Made by a program: the position numbers and the translations under genes. A DNA stretch of 64,000 nucleotides from Aquipseudomonas alcaligenes. GTDB taxonomy: Bacteria > Pseudomonadota > Gammaproteobacteria > Pseudomonadales > Pseudomonadaceae. Below the pieces are notes generated by a model. The model did no database searches, was not told where the DNA came from, and saw only the letters and a list, made by a program, of their open reading frames with translations. Shown one piece after another: positions 35,805 to 46,882 of the stretch; position 1 is the stretch's first letter, and each line of letters starts with the position of its first letter. The DNA lies in assembly GCF_003205495.1 (NCBI RefSeq), contig NZ_QJRX01000009.1, positions 124,001 to 188,000 of the forward strand, read 5' to 3'.

Positions 35805-37019
35805 ATGAGCCAAGCCGCCCCCCAGCCAGACATCCCTGACAGCAGCGCCGCAGCGCCGGTCGAGCAGGCCAGTCGCGCCAGCCTGGAACAGGCCTTCGCC
35901 CTGTTCAATCAGATGTCCACCCAGCTGAGCAGTTCCTACAGCATGCTGGAGGCGCGGGTGAACGAGCTCAAGGGGCAGCTGGCCCTGGTCAGTGCCCAGC
36001 GCATGCAGGAGCTGGCGGAGAAGGAGCGCCTGGCCAACCGGCTGCAGAGCCTGCTCGACCTGCTGCCCGGCGGTGTCATCGTCATCGACGGCCAGGGCGT
36101 GGTGCGCGAAGCCAACCCGGTGGCCCGCAGCCTGCTCGGCAAGCCGCTGGTGGGCATGCTCTGGCGCGAGGTGATCGCGCGCAACTTCGCGCCGCGCGAG
36201 GACGACGGACACGAGATTTCCCTCAAGGACGGGCGCCGCCTGTCCATCGCCACCCGCTCCCTGCAGGGCGAGCCGGGGCAGCTGGTGCTGTTGACCGACC
36301 TGACGGAAACCCGGCGCCTGCAGGACCAGCTGGCCCGCCACGAGCGCCTGTCCGCCCTCGGCCGGATGGTCGCCTCGCTGGCCCACCAGATCCGCACGCC
36401 GCTGTCCGCCGCACTGCTCTATGCCAGCCACCTGTCCGAGCAAGAGCTGCCGTTCGCGCAGCAGCAGCGCTTCGCCGGGCGCATCAAGGAGCGCCTGCAC
36501 GAGCTGGAGCACCAGGTGCGCGACATGCTGGTGTTCGCCCGCGGCGAGCTGCCGCTGCCCGATCGCATCGCTCCGAATGACCTGTTCGATGCCCTGCGCG
36601 GTGCCGCCGAACCCCATGTGCTGGGTATGCAGGTGCGCTGGCAGTGCGACGCGCGTCTGGGCGAACTGCTGTGCAACCGCGACACCCTGGTCGGCACCGT
36701 GCTCAACCTGATCGAGAACGCCATCCAGGCCGGTGGCCGCGAGGCGCGCCTGAAGATTCACCTGTATGCGCGCGGCAACAGCCTGCGCCTGTGCGTCAGC
36801 GACAACGGCCCGGGCATCGACCGCGCCACCCTGGCGCGCCTCGGCGAGCCGTTCTTCACCACCAAGACCACCGGTACCGGCCTCGGCCTCGCCGTGGTCA
36901 AGGCGGTGGTGCGTGCCCACCAGGGCGAACTGCGCCTGCGCTCGCGCGTCGGCCGCGGCACCAGCGCCACCCTCGTATTGCCGCTGATCACTGCGGCGCA
37001 ACCGGATAATCAGGAGTAA
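35805..37019 (+). CDS. fleS: Flagellar two-component sensor kinase FleS
   Basis: A 404-residue cytoplasmic histidine kinase with no membrane segment. An N-terminal coiled coil (about 20-75) leads to a PAS domain (about 80-165: LLDLLPGGVIVIDGQGVVRE). A HisKA helix carries the phosphoacceptor H194 in SLAHQIRTPLSAALLYASHL, and the HATPase domain has the N box (LNLIENAIQAGG), DNGPGID and GTGLGLAVVKAV. It phosphorylates FleR, encoded 4 bases downstream, to turn on hook-stage genes. Confidence 0.96.
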   Translation: MSQAAPQPDIPDSSAAAPVEQASRASLEQAFALFNQMSTQLSSSYSMLEARVNELKGQLALVSAQRMQELAEKERLANRLQSLLDLLPGGVIVIDGQGVVREANPVARSLLGKPLVGMLWREVIARNFAPREDDGHEISLKDGRRLSIATRSLQGEPGQLVLLTDLTETRRLQDQLARHERLSALGRMVASLAHQIRTPLSAALLYASHLSEQELPFAQQQRFAGRIKERLHELEHQVRDMLVFARGELPLPDRIAPNDLFDALRGAAEPHVLGMQVRWQCDARLGELLCNRDTLVGTVLNLIENAIQAGGREARLKIHLYARGNSLRLCVSDNGPGIDRATLARLGEPFFTTKTTGTGLGLAVVKAVVRAHQGELRLRSRVGRGTSATLVLPLITAAQPDNQE

Positions 37020-37023
37020 GCCC

Positions 37024-38460
<1,437 letters not shown>

Positions 38461-38527
38461 TGGCCGCGATGGGGTGGGCCTGTGACCAACCCATCCCGTT
38501 CCGCGCAGGCTCACTTTTTCCCCTCTT

Positions 38528-38557
38528 GGCCCGCCACTGTGCGGGTCTTTGTTTTTT
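38528..38557 (+). terminator. Terminator after fleSR overlapping the fliE promoter
   Basis: GGCCCGC (38528-38534), 6-base loop, GCGGGTC (38541-38547; one G:T), then TTTGTTTTTT. The last T of its U-tract is the first base of the fliE sigma-54 -24 element. Confidence 0.8.
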
Positions 38558-38572
38558 GGCACTGTGCTTGCA
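38557..38572 (+). promoter_or_regulatory. Sigma-54 promoter of fliEFGHIJ
   Basis: TGGCACT-GTGC-TTGCA: GG (38558-38559) and GC (38570-38571) are 10 bases apart; near-consensus. About 60 bases upstream of fliE. Confidence 0.92.
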
Positions 38573-38631
38573 AATACCTCTGCAAAAGCCGCGCAGCGTC
38601 AAAAAACCGCGGCAGCTGGAGGAAGAAGGTC

Positions 38632-38964
38632 ATGAGCCAGGGTGTCGAATTCAATCGCCTGATGTTGGAAATGCGCTCCATGCAGATGGAGGCCATGGCC
38701 AAGATCAAGCCCGTACAGGTTGCTGCTCCGGAGCCGGGTGCGCCAAGCTTCTCGGAGATGCTCGGCCAGGCGGTGAACAAGGTGAGCGAGACGCAGCAGG
38801 CCTCCAGCCAGCTGGCCACGGCCTTCGAGATGGGGCAGGGCGGTGTCGATATCACCGATGTGATGATCGCCTCGCAGAAGGCCAGTGTGTCTTTCCAGGC
38901 CATGACCCAGGTGCGTAACAAGCTGGTCCAGGCCTACCAAGACATCATGCAGATGCCGGTCTAA
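38632..38964 (+). CDS. fliE: Flagellar hook-basal body complex protein FliE
   Basis: A 110-residue MS-ring/rod junction protein, the first rod component exported. The family core [40 protein letters not shown] and [17 protein letters not shown] is present. ATG 38632 follows GGAGGAAGAAGG; upstream in-frame codons run through the promoter and terminator and are not credible. It heads fliEFGHIJ. Confidence 0.96.
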   Translation: MSQGVEFNRLMLEMRSMQMEAMAKIKPVQVAAPEPGAPSFSEMLGQAVNKVSETQQASSQLATAFEMGQGGVDITDVMIASQKASVSFQAMTQVRNKLVQAYQDIMQMPV

Positions 38965-38981
38965 CGGGGCGGAGTTGAGTC

Positions 38982-40766
38982 ATGGCTGAAGCAGTCGCTG
39001 CAAACGTACCCGCCACCACCGGCGCCGAAGAGGCGAAGAAGCCGCTGTTCGGGCTGTCCTTCCTGGAAAACCTCTCCGAGATGTCCATGCTGCGCCAGAT
39101 CGGCCTGCTGGTCGGCCTGGCCGCCAGCGTGGCGATCGGTTTCGCCGTGGTCCTGTGGTCGCAGCAGCCGGACTATAAGCCGCTGCTCGGCAACCTGGCC
39201 GGCATGGACAGCAACCAGGTGATGGAGGTGCTCAACGCCGCCGACATCGCCTACACCGTGGAGCCGAATTCCGGCGCCCTGCTGGTCAAGTCCGACGAGC
39301 TGGGCCGCGCGCGCATGAAGCTGGCCGCCGCCGGCGTAGCGCCCAGCGATGGCAACGTCGGCTTCGAGATCCTTGATCAGGAGCAGAGCCTGGGCACCAG
39401 CCAGTTCATGGAGGCCACCCGCTACCGCCGCGGCCTGGAAGGCGAGCTGGCGCGCACCATTTCCAGTCTGAACAACGTCAAGGGCGCCCGTGTGCACCTG
39501 GCCATCCCGAAGAGTTCGGTGTTCGTGCGCGACGAGCGCAAGCCGACCGCCTCGGTGCTGGTCGAGCTGTACCCGGGCCGCAGCCTGGAGCCGAGCCAGG
39601 TGATGGCGATCGTCAACCTGGTGGCCACCAGTGTGCCGGAGCTGACCAAGTCGCAGGTCACCGTGGTCGACCAGAAGGGCAACCTGCTGTCCGACCAGCA
39701 GGAGCTGTCCGAGCTGACCATGGCCGGCAAGCAGTTCGACTACACCCGGCGCATGGAAAGCTTGTTCACCCAGCGCGTGCACAACATCCTGCAGCCGGTG
39801 CTGGGCAACGGCCGCTACAAGGCCGAGGTGTCCGCCGACGTCGACTTCAGCGCGGTGGAATCCACCTCCGAGATGTTCAACCCGGACCAGCCGGCCCTGC
39901 GCAGCGAGCAGCAGGTCAACGAACAGCGCTCCAGCAGCCTGCCGCCACAGGGTGTGCCGGGTGCTCTGAGCAACCAGCCGCCGGGCGCCGCCAGCGCTCC
40001 CGAGCAGGCTGCCGCCCAGCCGGCGCCGGCCGGCCCGGTCGCCCCCGGCCAGCCGCTGCTGGACGCCAACGGCCAGCAGATCATGGACCCGGCCACCGGC
40101 CAGCCGATGCTGGCGCCGTACCCGGCCGACAAGCGCGAACAGTCCACCCGCAACTTCGAGCTGGACCGTTCGATCAGCTACACCAAGCAGCAGCAGGGCC
40201 GCCTCAAGCGCCTGTCGGTGGCCGTGGTGCTGGACGACAAGGTCAGCATCAATGCCGAGACCGGCGAGGTCACCCGCACCCCCTGGGGCGCCGAGGACCT
40301 GGCCCGCTTCACCCGCCTGGTGCAGGACTCGGTGGGCTTCGACGCCAGCCGTGGCGACAGCGTCAGCGTGATCAATGCGCCGTTCTCCGCCGAAACCGGC
40401 GAGGAAAGCATCGAAATCCCGTTCTACTCGCAACCCTGGTTCTGGGACATCGTCAAACAGGTACTGGGCGTGCTGTTCATCCTGGTCCTGGTGTTCGGCG
40501 TGCTGCGCCCGGTGCTCAACAACATCACCGCCGGCGGCAAAGGCGCCGGCGCGGCCGGCGAGGGCGACGTCGAACTGGGCGACATGGGTGGCCTGGAGGG
40601 CGAGCTGGCGGCCGACCGGGTGAGCCTCGGCGGGCCGCAGAGCATCCTGCTGCCCAGCCCGTCCGAGGGGTATGATGCACAACTGAACGCCATCAAGAGT
40701 CTGGTGGCAGAAGATCCGGGCCGTGTGGCCCAGGTAGTCAAAGAGTGGATCAACGCCGATGAGTGA
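38982..40766 (+). CDS. fliF: Flagellar MS-ring protein FliF
   Basis: A 594-residue inner-membrane protein that forms the MS ring. Two membrane segments (about residues 35-58, LLVGLAASVAIGFAVVLWS, and about 485-507, VLGVLFILVLVFGVL) flank a large periplasmic part with the YscJ-type ring-building domains (TVEPNSGALLVKSDELGRAR, ARTISSLNNVKGARVHLAIP). The cytoplasmic tail (IKSLVAEDPGRVAQVVKEWI) binds FliG. A Pro/Ala/Gln-rich insert occupies about 320-385. fliG starts within the last 8 bases. Confidence 0.97.
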   Translation: MAEAVAANVPATTGAEEAKKPLFGLSFLENLSEMSMLRQIGLLVGLAASVAIGFAVVLWSQQPDYKPLLGNLAGMDSNQVMEVLNAADIAYTVEPNSGALLVKSDELGRARMKLAAAGVAPSDGNVGFEILDQEQSLGTSQFMEATRYRRGLEGELARTISSLNNVKGARVHLAIPKSSVFVRDERKPTASVLVELYPGRSLEPSQVMAIVNLVATSVPELTKSQVTVVDQKGNLLSDQQELSELTMAGKQFDYTRRMESLFTQRVHNILQPVLGNGRYKAEVSADVDFSAVESTSEMFNPDQPALRSEQQVNEQRSSSLPPQGVPGALSNQPPGAASAPEQAAAQPAPAGPVAPGQPLLDANGQQIMDPATGQPMLAPYPADKREQSTRNFELDRSISYTKQQQGRLKRLSVAVVLDDKVSINAETGEVTRTPWGAEDLARFTRLVQDSVGFDASRGDSVSVINAPFSAETGEESIEIPFYSQPWFWDIVKQVLGVLFILVLVFGVLRPVLNNITAGGKGAGAAGEGDVELGDMGGLEGELAADRVSLGGPQSILLPSPSEGYDAQLNAIKSLVAEDPGRVAQVVKEWINADE

Positions 40767-41775
40767 CAATCGTGCTCCTGCCAAGCTGAACAAGGTCGAC
40801 AAGGCCGCCATCCTCCTGCTGTCCCTCGGCGAGACCGATGCGGCGCAGGTGCTGCGCCACCTCGGCCCCAAGGAAGTGCAGAAGGTCGGCGTGGCCATGG
40901 CCGGCATGCGCAACGTGCAGCGCGAACAGGTCGAGCAGGTGATGGGCGAGTTCGTCGACATAGTCGGCGACCAGACCAGCCTGGGCGTCGGCTCCGACGC
41001 CTACATCCGCAAGATGCTCACCGCGGCGCTGGGCGAGGACAAGGCCGGCAACCTGATCGACCGCATCCTGCTCGGCGGCAGCACCAGCGGCCTGGACAGC
41101 CTGAAGTGGATGGAGCCGCGTGCGGTGGCCGACGTGATCCGCTACGAACACCCGCAGATCCAGGCCATTGTGGTCGCCTACCTGGACCCGGACCAGGCCG
41201 CCGAAGTGCTCAGCCACTTCGACCATAAGGTGCGCCTGGACATCGTCCTGCGCGTATCCTCCCTGAATACCGTGCAGCCGGCCGCGCTCAAGGAGCTCAA
41301 CCAGATCCTCGAGAAGCAGTTCTCCGGCAGCGCCAACACCACCCGCGCCAGCCTTGGCGGGGTCAAACGCGCGGCCGACATCATGAACTTCCTCGACAGT
41401 TCGGTGGAAGGCCAGCTGATGGACTCCATCCGCGAGGTGGACGAGGACCTGTCCAGCCAGATCGAGGACCTGATGTTCGTCTTCGACAACCTGGCCGACG
41501 TCGACGATCGCGGCATCCAGGCGCTGCTGCGCGAGGTGTCCTCGGACATCCTGGTGCTGGCGCTCAAGGGCGCCGACGAGGGGATCAAGGAAAAGGTGTT
41601 CAAGAACATGTCCAAGCGCGCCGCCGAGCTGCTGCGCGACGACCTGGAGGCCAAGGGCCCGGTGCGCGTCAGCGAAGTGGAGACGGCGCAGAAGGAAATC
41701 CTCACCATCGCCCGGCGCATGGCCGAGTCCGGCGAGATCGTCCTCGGCGGTGCCGGCGGCGAGGCGATGATCTAA
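40759..41775 (+). CDS. fliG: Flagellar motor switch protein FliG
   Basis: A 338-residue C-ring protein that contacts the stator and sets rotation. The N-terminal FliF-binding domain (LNKVDKAAILLLSLGETDAA), the middle EHPQ motif (RYEHPQIQAIVVAYLDPDQA) and the C-terminal torque helix with charged residues (DLSSQIEDLMFVFDNLADVD, DEGIKEKVFKNMSKRAAELL) are all present. Length is normal. Translation is likely coupled to fliF (8-base overlap). Confidence 0.98.
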   Translation: MSDNRAPAKLNKVDKAAILLLSLGETDAAQVLRHLGPKEVQKVGVAMAGMRNVQREQVEQVMGEFVDIVGDQTSLGVGSDAYIRKMLTAALGEDKAGNLIDRILLGGSTSGLDSLKWMEPRAVADVIRYEHPQIQAIVVAYLDPDQAAEVLSHFDHKVRLDIVLRVSSLNTVQPAALKELNQILEKQFSGSANTTRASLGGVKRAADIMNFLDSSVEGQLMDSIREVDEDLSSQIEDLMFVFDNLADVDDRGIQALLREVSSDILVLALKGADEGIKEKVFKNMSKRAAELLRDDLEAKGPVRVSEVETAQKEILTIARRMAESGEIVLGGAGGEAMI

Positions 41776-41778
41776 GCC

Positions 41779-42549
41779 ATGGCGCCCAAGGAAGCACCCA
41801 GCGAGCTGATCCGCGCCAAGGACGTGGCGGAGTTCGACCGCTGGGCGATACCCAGCTTCGATCCGCAGGTCGAGGAGGCCCCCGAGCCTGAGCCGCAACC
41901 CGAGCCGGAGCCCGAACCGCAGATCGAGGAGGTGGCGGTCGAGGACGTCAAGCCACTGACGCTGGAGGAGCTCGAGGCGATCCGCCAGGAGGCCTACAAC
42001 GAAGGCTTCGCCACCGGCGAGAAGGACGGTTTCCGGGCCGGCCAGCTGAAGGCCAAGCAGGAAGCCGAAGTCGCCCTGGCGGCCAAGATTGCCAGCCTGG
42101 AGGAGCTGATGGGGCACCTGCTGGAGCCCATCGCCAACCAGGACCGCGAACTGGAGCAGGGCCTGGTCAACCTGGTCAGCCAGATGACCCGCCAGGTGAT
42201 CCAGCGCGAGTTGGCCATCGACTCCAGCCAGATCCGCCACGTGCTGCGCGAGGCCCTCAAGCTGCTGCCAATGGGCGCCAGCAATATCCGCATCCATGTC
42301 CATCCGCAGGACTTCGAGCTGGTCAAGGCGCTGCGCGAACGCCACGAGGAAAGCTGGCGCATCCTCGAGGACGAGAGCCTGCAGCCCGGCGGCTGCCGGG
42401 TGGAGAGCGAGAGCAGCCGCATCGACGCCAGCGTCGAGACGCGCCTGGCCACGGCCCTCAAGCAGCTGTTCGAGCAGCAGCGGGCGCAGGCCACCAATCC
42501 GCCGGAAGCCGACATCCAGGTCGACCTGGAGAGCCCCGATGCGCCTTGA
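41779..42549 (+). CDS. fliH: Flagellar export ATPase regulator FliH
   Basis: A 256-residue negative regulator that tethers the FliI ATPase to the export apparatus. The N-terminus has the conserved DRWAIPSFD segment, followed by an acidic Pro-Glu repeat (about 34-54), a coiled coil ([20 protein letters not shown] with GxxxG spacing) and the V-ATPase E-like C-terminal domain ([19 protein letters not shown]). ATG 41779 lies 3 bases after the fliG stop. The ribosome site is poor, which suggests coupling. It overlaps fliI by 11 bases. Confidence 0.95.
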   Translation: MAPKEAPSELIRAKDVAEFDRWAIPSFDPQVEEAPEPEPQPEPEPEPQIEEVAVEDVKPLTLEELEAIRQEAYNEGFATGEKDGFRAGQLKAKQEAEVALAAKIASLEELMGHLLEPIANQDRELEQGLVNLVSQMTRQVIQRELAIDSSQIRHVLREALKLLPMGASNIRIHVHPQDFELVKALRERHEESWRILEDESLQPGGCRVESESSRIDASVETRLATALKQLFEQQRAQATNPPEADIQVDLESPDAP

Positions 42550-43897
42550 GCGCACCAGCTTCGCCAGGCGCCTGGCCGGCTACGCCGAGGCGATCGACCT
42601 GCCCAGCCAGCCGGTGGTCGAAGGCCGCCTGCTGCGCATGGTCGGCCTCACCCTGGAGGCCGAGGGCCTGCGTGCCGCGCTGGGCAGTCGCTGCCTGGTG
42701 ATCAACGACGACAGCTACCACCCGGTGCAGGTGGAGGCCGAGGTGATGGGCTTCGCCGCCGGCAAGATCTACCTGATGCCGGTCGGCAGCCTGGCCGGCA
42801 TCGCCCCCGGGGCCCGCGTGGTACCGCTGCCGGATACCGGTCGCCTGCCCATGGGCATGTCCATGCTCGGCCGGGTGCTGGACGGCGCCGGCCGCGCGCT
42901 GGACGGCAAGGGCGGGATGAAGGCCGAGGACTGGGTGCCGATGGACGGCCCGACCATCAACCCGCTCAACCGCCATCCGATCAGCGAGCCGCTGGACGTC
43001 GGCATCCGCAGCATCAACGGCCTGCTCACCGTCGGCCGTGGCCAGCGCCTGGGCCTGTTCGCCGGTACCGGCGTGGGCAAGTCGGTGCTGCTGGGCATGA
43101 TGACCCGCTTTACCGAGGCCGAGATCATCGTGGTCGGCCTGATCGGCGAACGGGGCCGCGAGGTCAAGGAATTCATCGACGAGATCCTCGGCGAGGAGGG
43201 CCTCAAGCGTTCCGTGGTGGTCGCCTCGCCGGCCGACGATGCGCCGCTGATGCGCCTGCGCGCGGCCATGTACTGCACGCGCATCGCCGAATACTTCCGC
43301 GACAAGGGCAAGAACGTCCTGCTGCTGATGGATTCGCTGACCCGCTTCGCCCAGGCCCAGCGCGAGATCGCCCTGGCCATCGGCGAGCCACCGGCGACCA
43401 AGGGCTACCCGCCCTCGGTGTTCGCCCGTCTGCCACGCCTGGTCGAGCGCGCCGGCAACGCGGAGGCCGGCGGTGGCTCGATCACCGCCTTCTACACCGT
43501 GCTCTCCGAGGGCGACGACCAGCAGGACCCGATCGCCGACGCCGCCCGCGGCGTGCTCGATGGTCACTTCGTGCTGTCACGCCGGCTGGCCGAGGAAGGC
43601 CACTACCCGGCCATCGATATCGAAGCCTCGATCAGCCGGGTCATGCCCCAGGTGGTCAGCCCCGAGCACCTCAAGCTGGCGCAGCGCTTCAAGCAGCTGT
43701 GGTCGCGCTACCAGCAGAGCCGCGACCTGATCAGCGTCGGCGCCTATGTGCCGGGTGGCGATGCTGACACCGACCTGGCCATCGCCCGCCAGCCGGCCAT
43801 GGCCCGCTACCTGCGCCAGGGCCTGGAGGACAGCGAGCCGATGGAGGCCAGCGTCAGCCAGCTGGCGCAAGTGTTCAACCCGCAAGCGCAGGCCTGA
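42539..43897 (+). CDS. fliI: Flagellum-specific export ATPase FliI
   Basis: A 452-residue F1-beta-like hexameric ATPase energising flagellar export. It has Walker A AGTGVGKS (175-182), the [13 protein letters not shown] segment, Walker [15 protein letters not shown] and the export-specific [21 protein letters not shown] 42539 ([17 protein letters not shown]) is the family start and overlaps the 3' end of fliH by 11 bases; an ORF extension far into fliH is spurious. fliJ follows after 3 bases. Confidence 0.97.
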   Translation: MRLERTSFARRLAGYAEAIDLPSQPVVEGRLLRMVGLTLEAEGLRAALGSRCLVINDDSYHPVQVEAEVMGFAAGKIYLMPVGSLAGIAPGARVVPLPDTGRLPMGMSMLGRVLDGAGRALDGKGGMKAEDWVPMDGPTINPLNRHPISEPLDVGIRSINGLLTVGRGQRLGLFAGTGVGKSVLLGMMTRFTEAEIIVVGLIGERGREVKEFIDEILGEEGLKRSVVVASPADDAPLMRLRAAMYCTRIAEYFRDKGKNVLLLMDSLTRFAQAQREIALAIGEPPATKGYPPSVFARLPRLVERAGNAEAGGGSITAFYTVLSEGDDQQDPIADAARGVLDGHFVLSRRLAEEGHYPAIDIEASISRVMPQVVSPEHLKLAQRFKQLWSRYQQSRDLISVGAYVPGGDADTDLAIARQPAMARYLRQGLEDSEPMEASVSQLAQVFNPQAQA

Positions 43898-43900
43898 TAG

Positions 43901-44350
43901 ATGGCGGTCAGCCGTGCCGCGCGCCTGGCGCCGGTGGTCGAGATGGCCGAGCGCGCCGAACGCGAGGCGGCCCGCCAGATGGCGCACATGCAGGGCCTGC
44001 TGGCCAAGGCCGAGGCGCAGCTGGGCGAGCTGGAGCGCTATCGCGCCGATTACCAGCAGCAGTGGATCAGCGAGGGCAGCAAGGGCGTTTCCGGCCAGTG
44101 GCTGATGAACTACCAGCGCTTTCTCAGCCAGCTGGAAACCGCCATTGGCCAGCAGCTGCAGAGCATCAACTGGCACCGGCAGAACCTGCAGAAGGCGCGG
44201 GCCGCCTGGCAGCAGCGCTATGCGCGGGTGGAGGGCCTGCGCAAGCTGGTCCAGCGCTACCTGGACGAGGCCCGCGCGGCCGAGGACAAGCGCGAGCAGA
44301 AGCTGCTCGACGAGCTGTCGCAGCGCTTGCCACAGAGGGATCAGGGCTGA
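43901..44350 (+). CDS. fliJ: Flagellar export chaperone FliJ
   Basis: A 149-residue coiled-coil protein, the gamma-subunit-like stalk of the FliI ring. Nearly the whole length is helical with high Arg, Gln, Glu and Ala (AEREAARQMAHMQGLLAKAE, FLSQLETAIGQQLQSINWHR, LVQRYLDEARAAEDKREQK). Size and position after fliI are standard. Last gene of fliEFGHIJ; hsbA starts 68 bases later. Confidence 0.93.
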   Translation: MAVSRAARLAPVVEMAERAEREAARQMAHMQGLLAKAEAQLGELERYRADYQQQWISEGSKGVSGQWLMNYQRFLSQLETAIGQQLQSINWHRQNLQKARAAWQQRYARVEGLRKLVQRYLDEARAAEDKREQKLLDELSQRLPQRDQG

Positions 44351-44418
44351 ATCGCGGTTGCCGCCGTCACGCTCGGGTGCTACATCTTGTCTGCACAAGA
44401 ACCAACAAGGAGTTCCAC

Positions 44419-44724
44419 ATGGCCATCACCGCGCTGCCCTCGAGCGACGGACAGGAGCTGACCATCCATATCCAGGGCCGCTTCGACTTCTCCGCGCATC
44501 AGGAATTCCGCGATGCCTACGAGCGGGTGAGCGCCACGCCCAAGCGTTATGTGGTCGACCTCAAGGGGGCCACCTACCTGGATAGCTCGGCCCTGGGCAT
44601 GCTCCTGCTGCTGCGCGACCACGCCGGCGGCGACCATGCGCGCATCAGCCTGGTCAACTGCAACCCCGACGTGCGCAAGATCCTCTCCATCTCCAACTTC
44701 GAACAGCTGTTCCAGATCGGCTGA
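44419..44724 (+). CDS. hsbA: STAS-domain anti-anti-sigma factor HsbA
   Basis: A 101-residue STAS protein. The core RYVVDLKGATYLDSSALGML contains S56, which corresponds to the serine that HsbR phosphorylates in P. aeruginosa HsbA. Family knowledge: unphosphorylated HsbA binds FlgM and so frees FliA, favouring swimming; phosphorylated HsbA instead favours the HsbD diguanylate cyclase and biofilm. AAGGAG precedes the ATG. It is followed 5 bases later by hsbR and then hptB, the full module, inserted here between fliJ and fliK. Confidence 0.93.
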   Translation: MAITALPSSDGQELTIHIQGRFDFSAHQEFRDAYERVSATPKRYVVDLKGATYLDSSALGMLLLLRDHAGGDHARISLVNCNPDVRKILSISNFEQLFQIG

Positions 44725-44729
44725 TCACC

Positions 44730-46418
44730 ATGACCGGGCGCCTGTCCATCCTGATCGCCGAGGACAGCGCGGCCGACCGCATGCTGCTGTCCACCATCGT
44801 CAGCCGTCAGGGGCACCGGGTGCTGACCGCCGGCAATGGCCTGGAGGCGCTGGCGCTGTTCGAGCAGGAACGCCCGCAGCTGGTGCTGATGGACGCCCTG
44901 ATGCCGGTGATGGACGGTTTCGAGGCTGCGCGGCGGATCAAGGAGCTGGCCGGCGAGGAGCTGGTGCCGATCATCTTCCTCACCTCGCTGACCGAGAGCG
45001 AAGCCCTGGTGCGCTGCCTGGAGGTGGGAGACGACTTCCTCGCCAAGCCCTACAACCAGGTCATCCTGGATGCCAAGATCCGCGCCATGGATCGCCTGCG
45101 CCGCCTGCAGGACACGGTGCGCCGGCAGCGTGACCTGATCGCCAAGCACAACGAGCATCTGGTCAACGAGCAGCGGGTGGCCAAGGCGGTGTTCGACAAG
45201 GTGGCCCACTCCGGCTGCCTCAATGCCGCCAATATCCGCTACCTGCAGTCGCCCTTCGCCCTGTTCAATGGCGACCTGTTGCTGGCCGCGTTCAAGCCCT
45301 CCGGCGGCATGCACGTGCTGCTCGGCGACTTCACCGGCCACGGCCTGCCGGCGGCGATCGGCGCCATGCCGCTGGCCGAGGTGTTCTACGGCATGACCGC
45401 CAAGGGCTTCTCGATGGCCGAGATCCTGCGCGAGATGAACGCCAAGCTCAAACGCATCCTGCCGGTTGGCGTGTTCTGCTGCGCCACGCTGCTCAACCTG
45501 AGTTTCCAGCGCCGGGTGGTGGAGGTATGGAACGGTGGCCTGCCGGATGGCCACCTGCTGCGCGCCGCCACTGGCGAGCGGGTGCCGCTGGTGTCGCGCC
45601 ATCTGCCGCTGGGGGTGCTCGAGCCGGCGTCCTTCAAGGACGACTACGAGGTTCACCCGCTGGAGGCGGGCGATCGCATCTTCCTGTTGTCCGACGGCGT
45701 GCTGGAGACCCGCGATGCCGCTGGCCATCTGTTCGGCGAGGAGCGCCTGCTGCAGGTGTTCGCCGCCGGTCACCCGCCGGCAGACATGTTCGACGAGATC
45801 CAGCGGGCCCTGGCGGCTTTTCGCGGCGAGGCCCAGGACGATGTCAGCATGATCGAGCTGTGCATGGCCGAGGAGGGCGAGCTCAGACGCCCGGCGCTGT
45901 CCTTTTCCGACAGCGGGCAGAGCAGCCCGCTGGACTGGTCGGCCAGCTTCGAGTTTCGTGCCGAGACGCTCAAGCGCTTCAACCCGCTGCCCTTCCTGCT
46001 GCAGCTGCTGATGGAAGTGCAGGGCCTGCGGGCCCAGGGCGGGGCGCTCTACACCGTGCTGGCCGAGCTCTATTCCAATGCATTGGAGCATGGCGTGCTG
46101 GGCCTGGACTCGGCGCTCAAGGCCGATGCGCAGGGCTTTGCCCGCTATTACCAGGAGCGTGGTTCGCGCCTGCAGGGGCTGCAGGATGGTTTCGTACGCT
46201 TCGACCTGCACCTGAGCCCGGAAGCCGAGGGCGGGCGCCTGACTATCGACGTGCAGGACAGCGGCGCCGGTTTCGATGTGGCCGATGTCTTCGCCCAGCC
46301 GGCCGATTGCGGCCGCCTGAGCGGGCGCGGCCTGCGCCTGGTGCGCAAGCTGGCCGACCAGTGCCAGTGGAGCAGCGATGGCCGCGGCGTGAGGGTGGAG
46401 TTTCGCTGGCCAGTGTGA
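44730..46418 (+). CDS. hsbR: Response regulator with PP2C phosphatase and kinase domains, HsbR
   Basis: A 562-residue three-domain switch. The receiver domain (about 1-125) has phosphoacceptor D55 in LMDALMPVMDGFEA and FLAKPYN. A SpoIIE/PP2C phosphatase domain (about 170-385) has GDLLLAAFKPSGGMHVLLGD, GHGLPAAIGAMPLAEVFYGM and DDVSMIEL. The C-terminal HATPase serine-kinase domain (about 410-560) has LAELYSNALEHGVLGLD and VQDSGAGFDVADVF. It phosphorylates or dephosphorylates HsbA depending on HptB input. Starts 5 bases after hsbA. Confidence 0.93.
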   Translation: MTGRLSILIAEDSAADRMLLSTIVSRQGHRVLTAGNGLEALALFEQERPQLVLMDALMPVMDGFEAARRIKELAGEELVPIIFLTSLTESEALVRCLEVGDDFLAKPYNQVILDAKIRAMDRLRRLQDTVRRQRDLIAKHNEHLVNEQRVAKAVFDKVAHSGCLNAANIRYLQSPFALFNGDLLLAAFKPSGGMHVLLGDFTGHGLPAAIGAMPLAEVFYGMTAKGFSMAEILREMNAKLKRILPVGVFCCATLLNLSFQRRVVEVWNGGLPDGHLLRAATGERVPLVSRHLPLGVLEPASFKDDYEVHPLEAGDRIFLLSDGVLETRDAAGHLFGEERLLQVFAAGHPPADMFDEIQRALAAFRGEAQDDVSMIELCMAEEGELRRPALSFSDSGQSSPLDWSASFEFRAETLKRFNPLPFLLQLLMEVQGLRAQGGALYTVLAELYSNALEHGVLGLDSALKADAQGFARYYQERGSRLQGLQDGFVRFDLHLSPEAEGGRLTIDVQDSGAGFDVADVFAQPADCGRLSGRGLRLVRKLADQCQWSSDGRGVRVEFRWPV

Positions 46419-46505
46419 CGGTGATGGCGTATTGCCAATATGCGCAGGCGACGCGCCTCCCATCTCAGGCATAATCGCGGCGTTGTCCGATCATGGAGTG
46501 AGCCG

Positions 46506-46856
46506 GTGTCCGATAACCATCTCGATCAGAACGTGTTGGCCTCCCTGCAGGATGTCATGGGGGAAGAGTATCCCGTGCTGCTGGATACCTTCCTGGTCGA
46601 TTCGGACGAGCGCCAAAGGCATATCCAGGCGGCCATGGCCGCCGCCGACGCCCAGGCCCTGCGCCTGGCCGCCCACAGCTTCAAGGGCAGCTGCAGCAAC
46701 ATGGGCGCGCCCCTGCTGGCCGGGCTGTGCAAGCAGTTGGAGGAGGCCGCCCGGCGCGAGCGGCTGGAGGAAGCGCCGGCGCTGATCGAACAGATCGGCC
46801 GCGAGTTCGCCATCGTGCGCATCCTGCTCAAGTCCGAGCGCCAACGTTACCGCTGA
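46506..46856 (+). CDS. hptB: Histidine phosphotransfer protein HptB
   Basis: A 116-residue Hpt protein with phosphoacceptor H57 in LAAHSFKGSCSNMG. It receives phosphate from hybrid kinases (in P. aeruginosa PA1611, PA1976, PA2824, RetS) and passes it to HsbR. GTG 46506 is chosen because GGAG lies upstream and the product has the known length; farther upstream in-frame codons give a basic, unrelated extension. It closes the hsbA-hsbR-hptB module just before the fliK promoter. Confidence 0.92.
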   Translation: MSDNHLDQNVLASLQDVMGEEYPVLLDTFLVDSDERQRHIQAAMAAADAQALRLAAHSFKGSCSNMGAPLLAGLCKQLEEAARRERLEEAPALIEQIGREFAIVRILLKSERQRYR

Positions 46857-46882
46857 AGTCTTTTCGGGCGGAGTGGCCGAGT

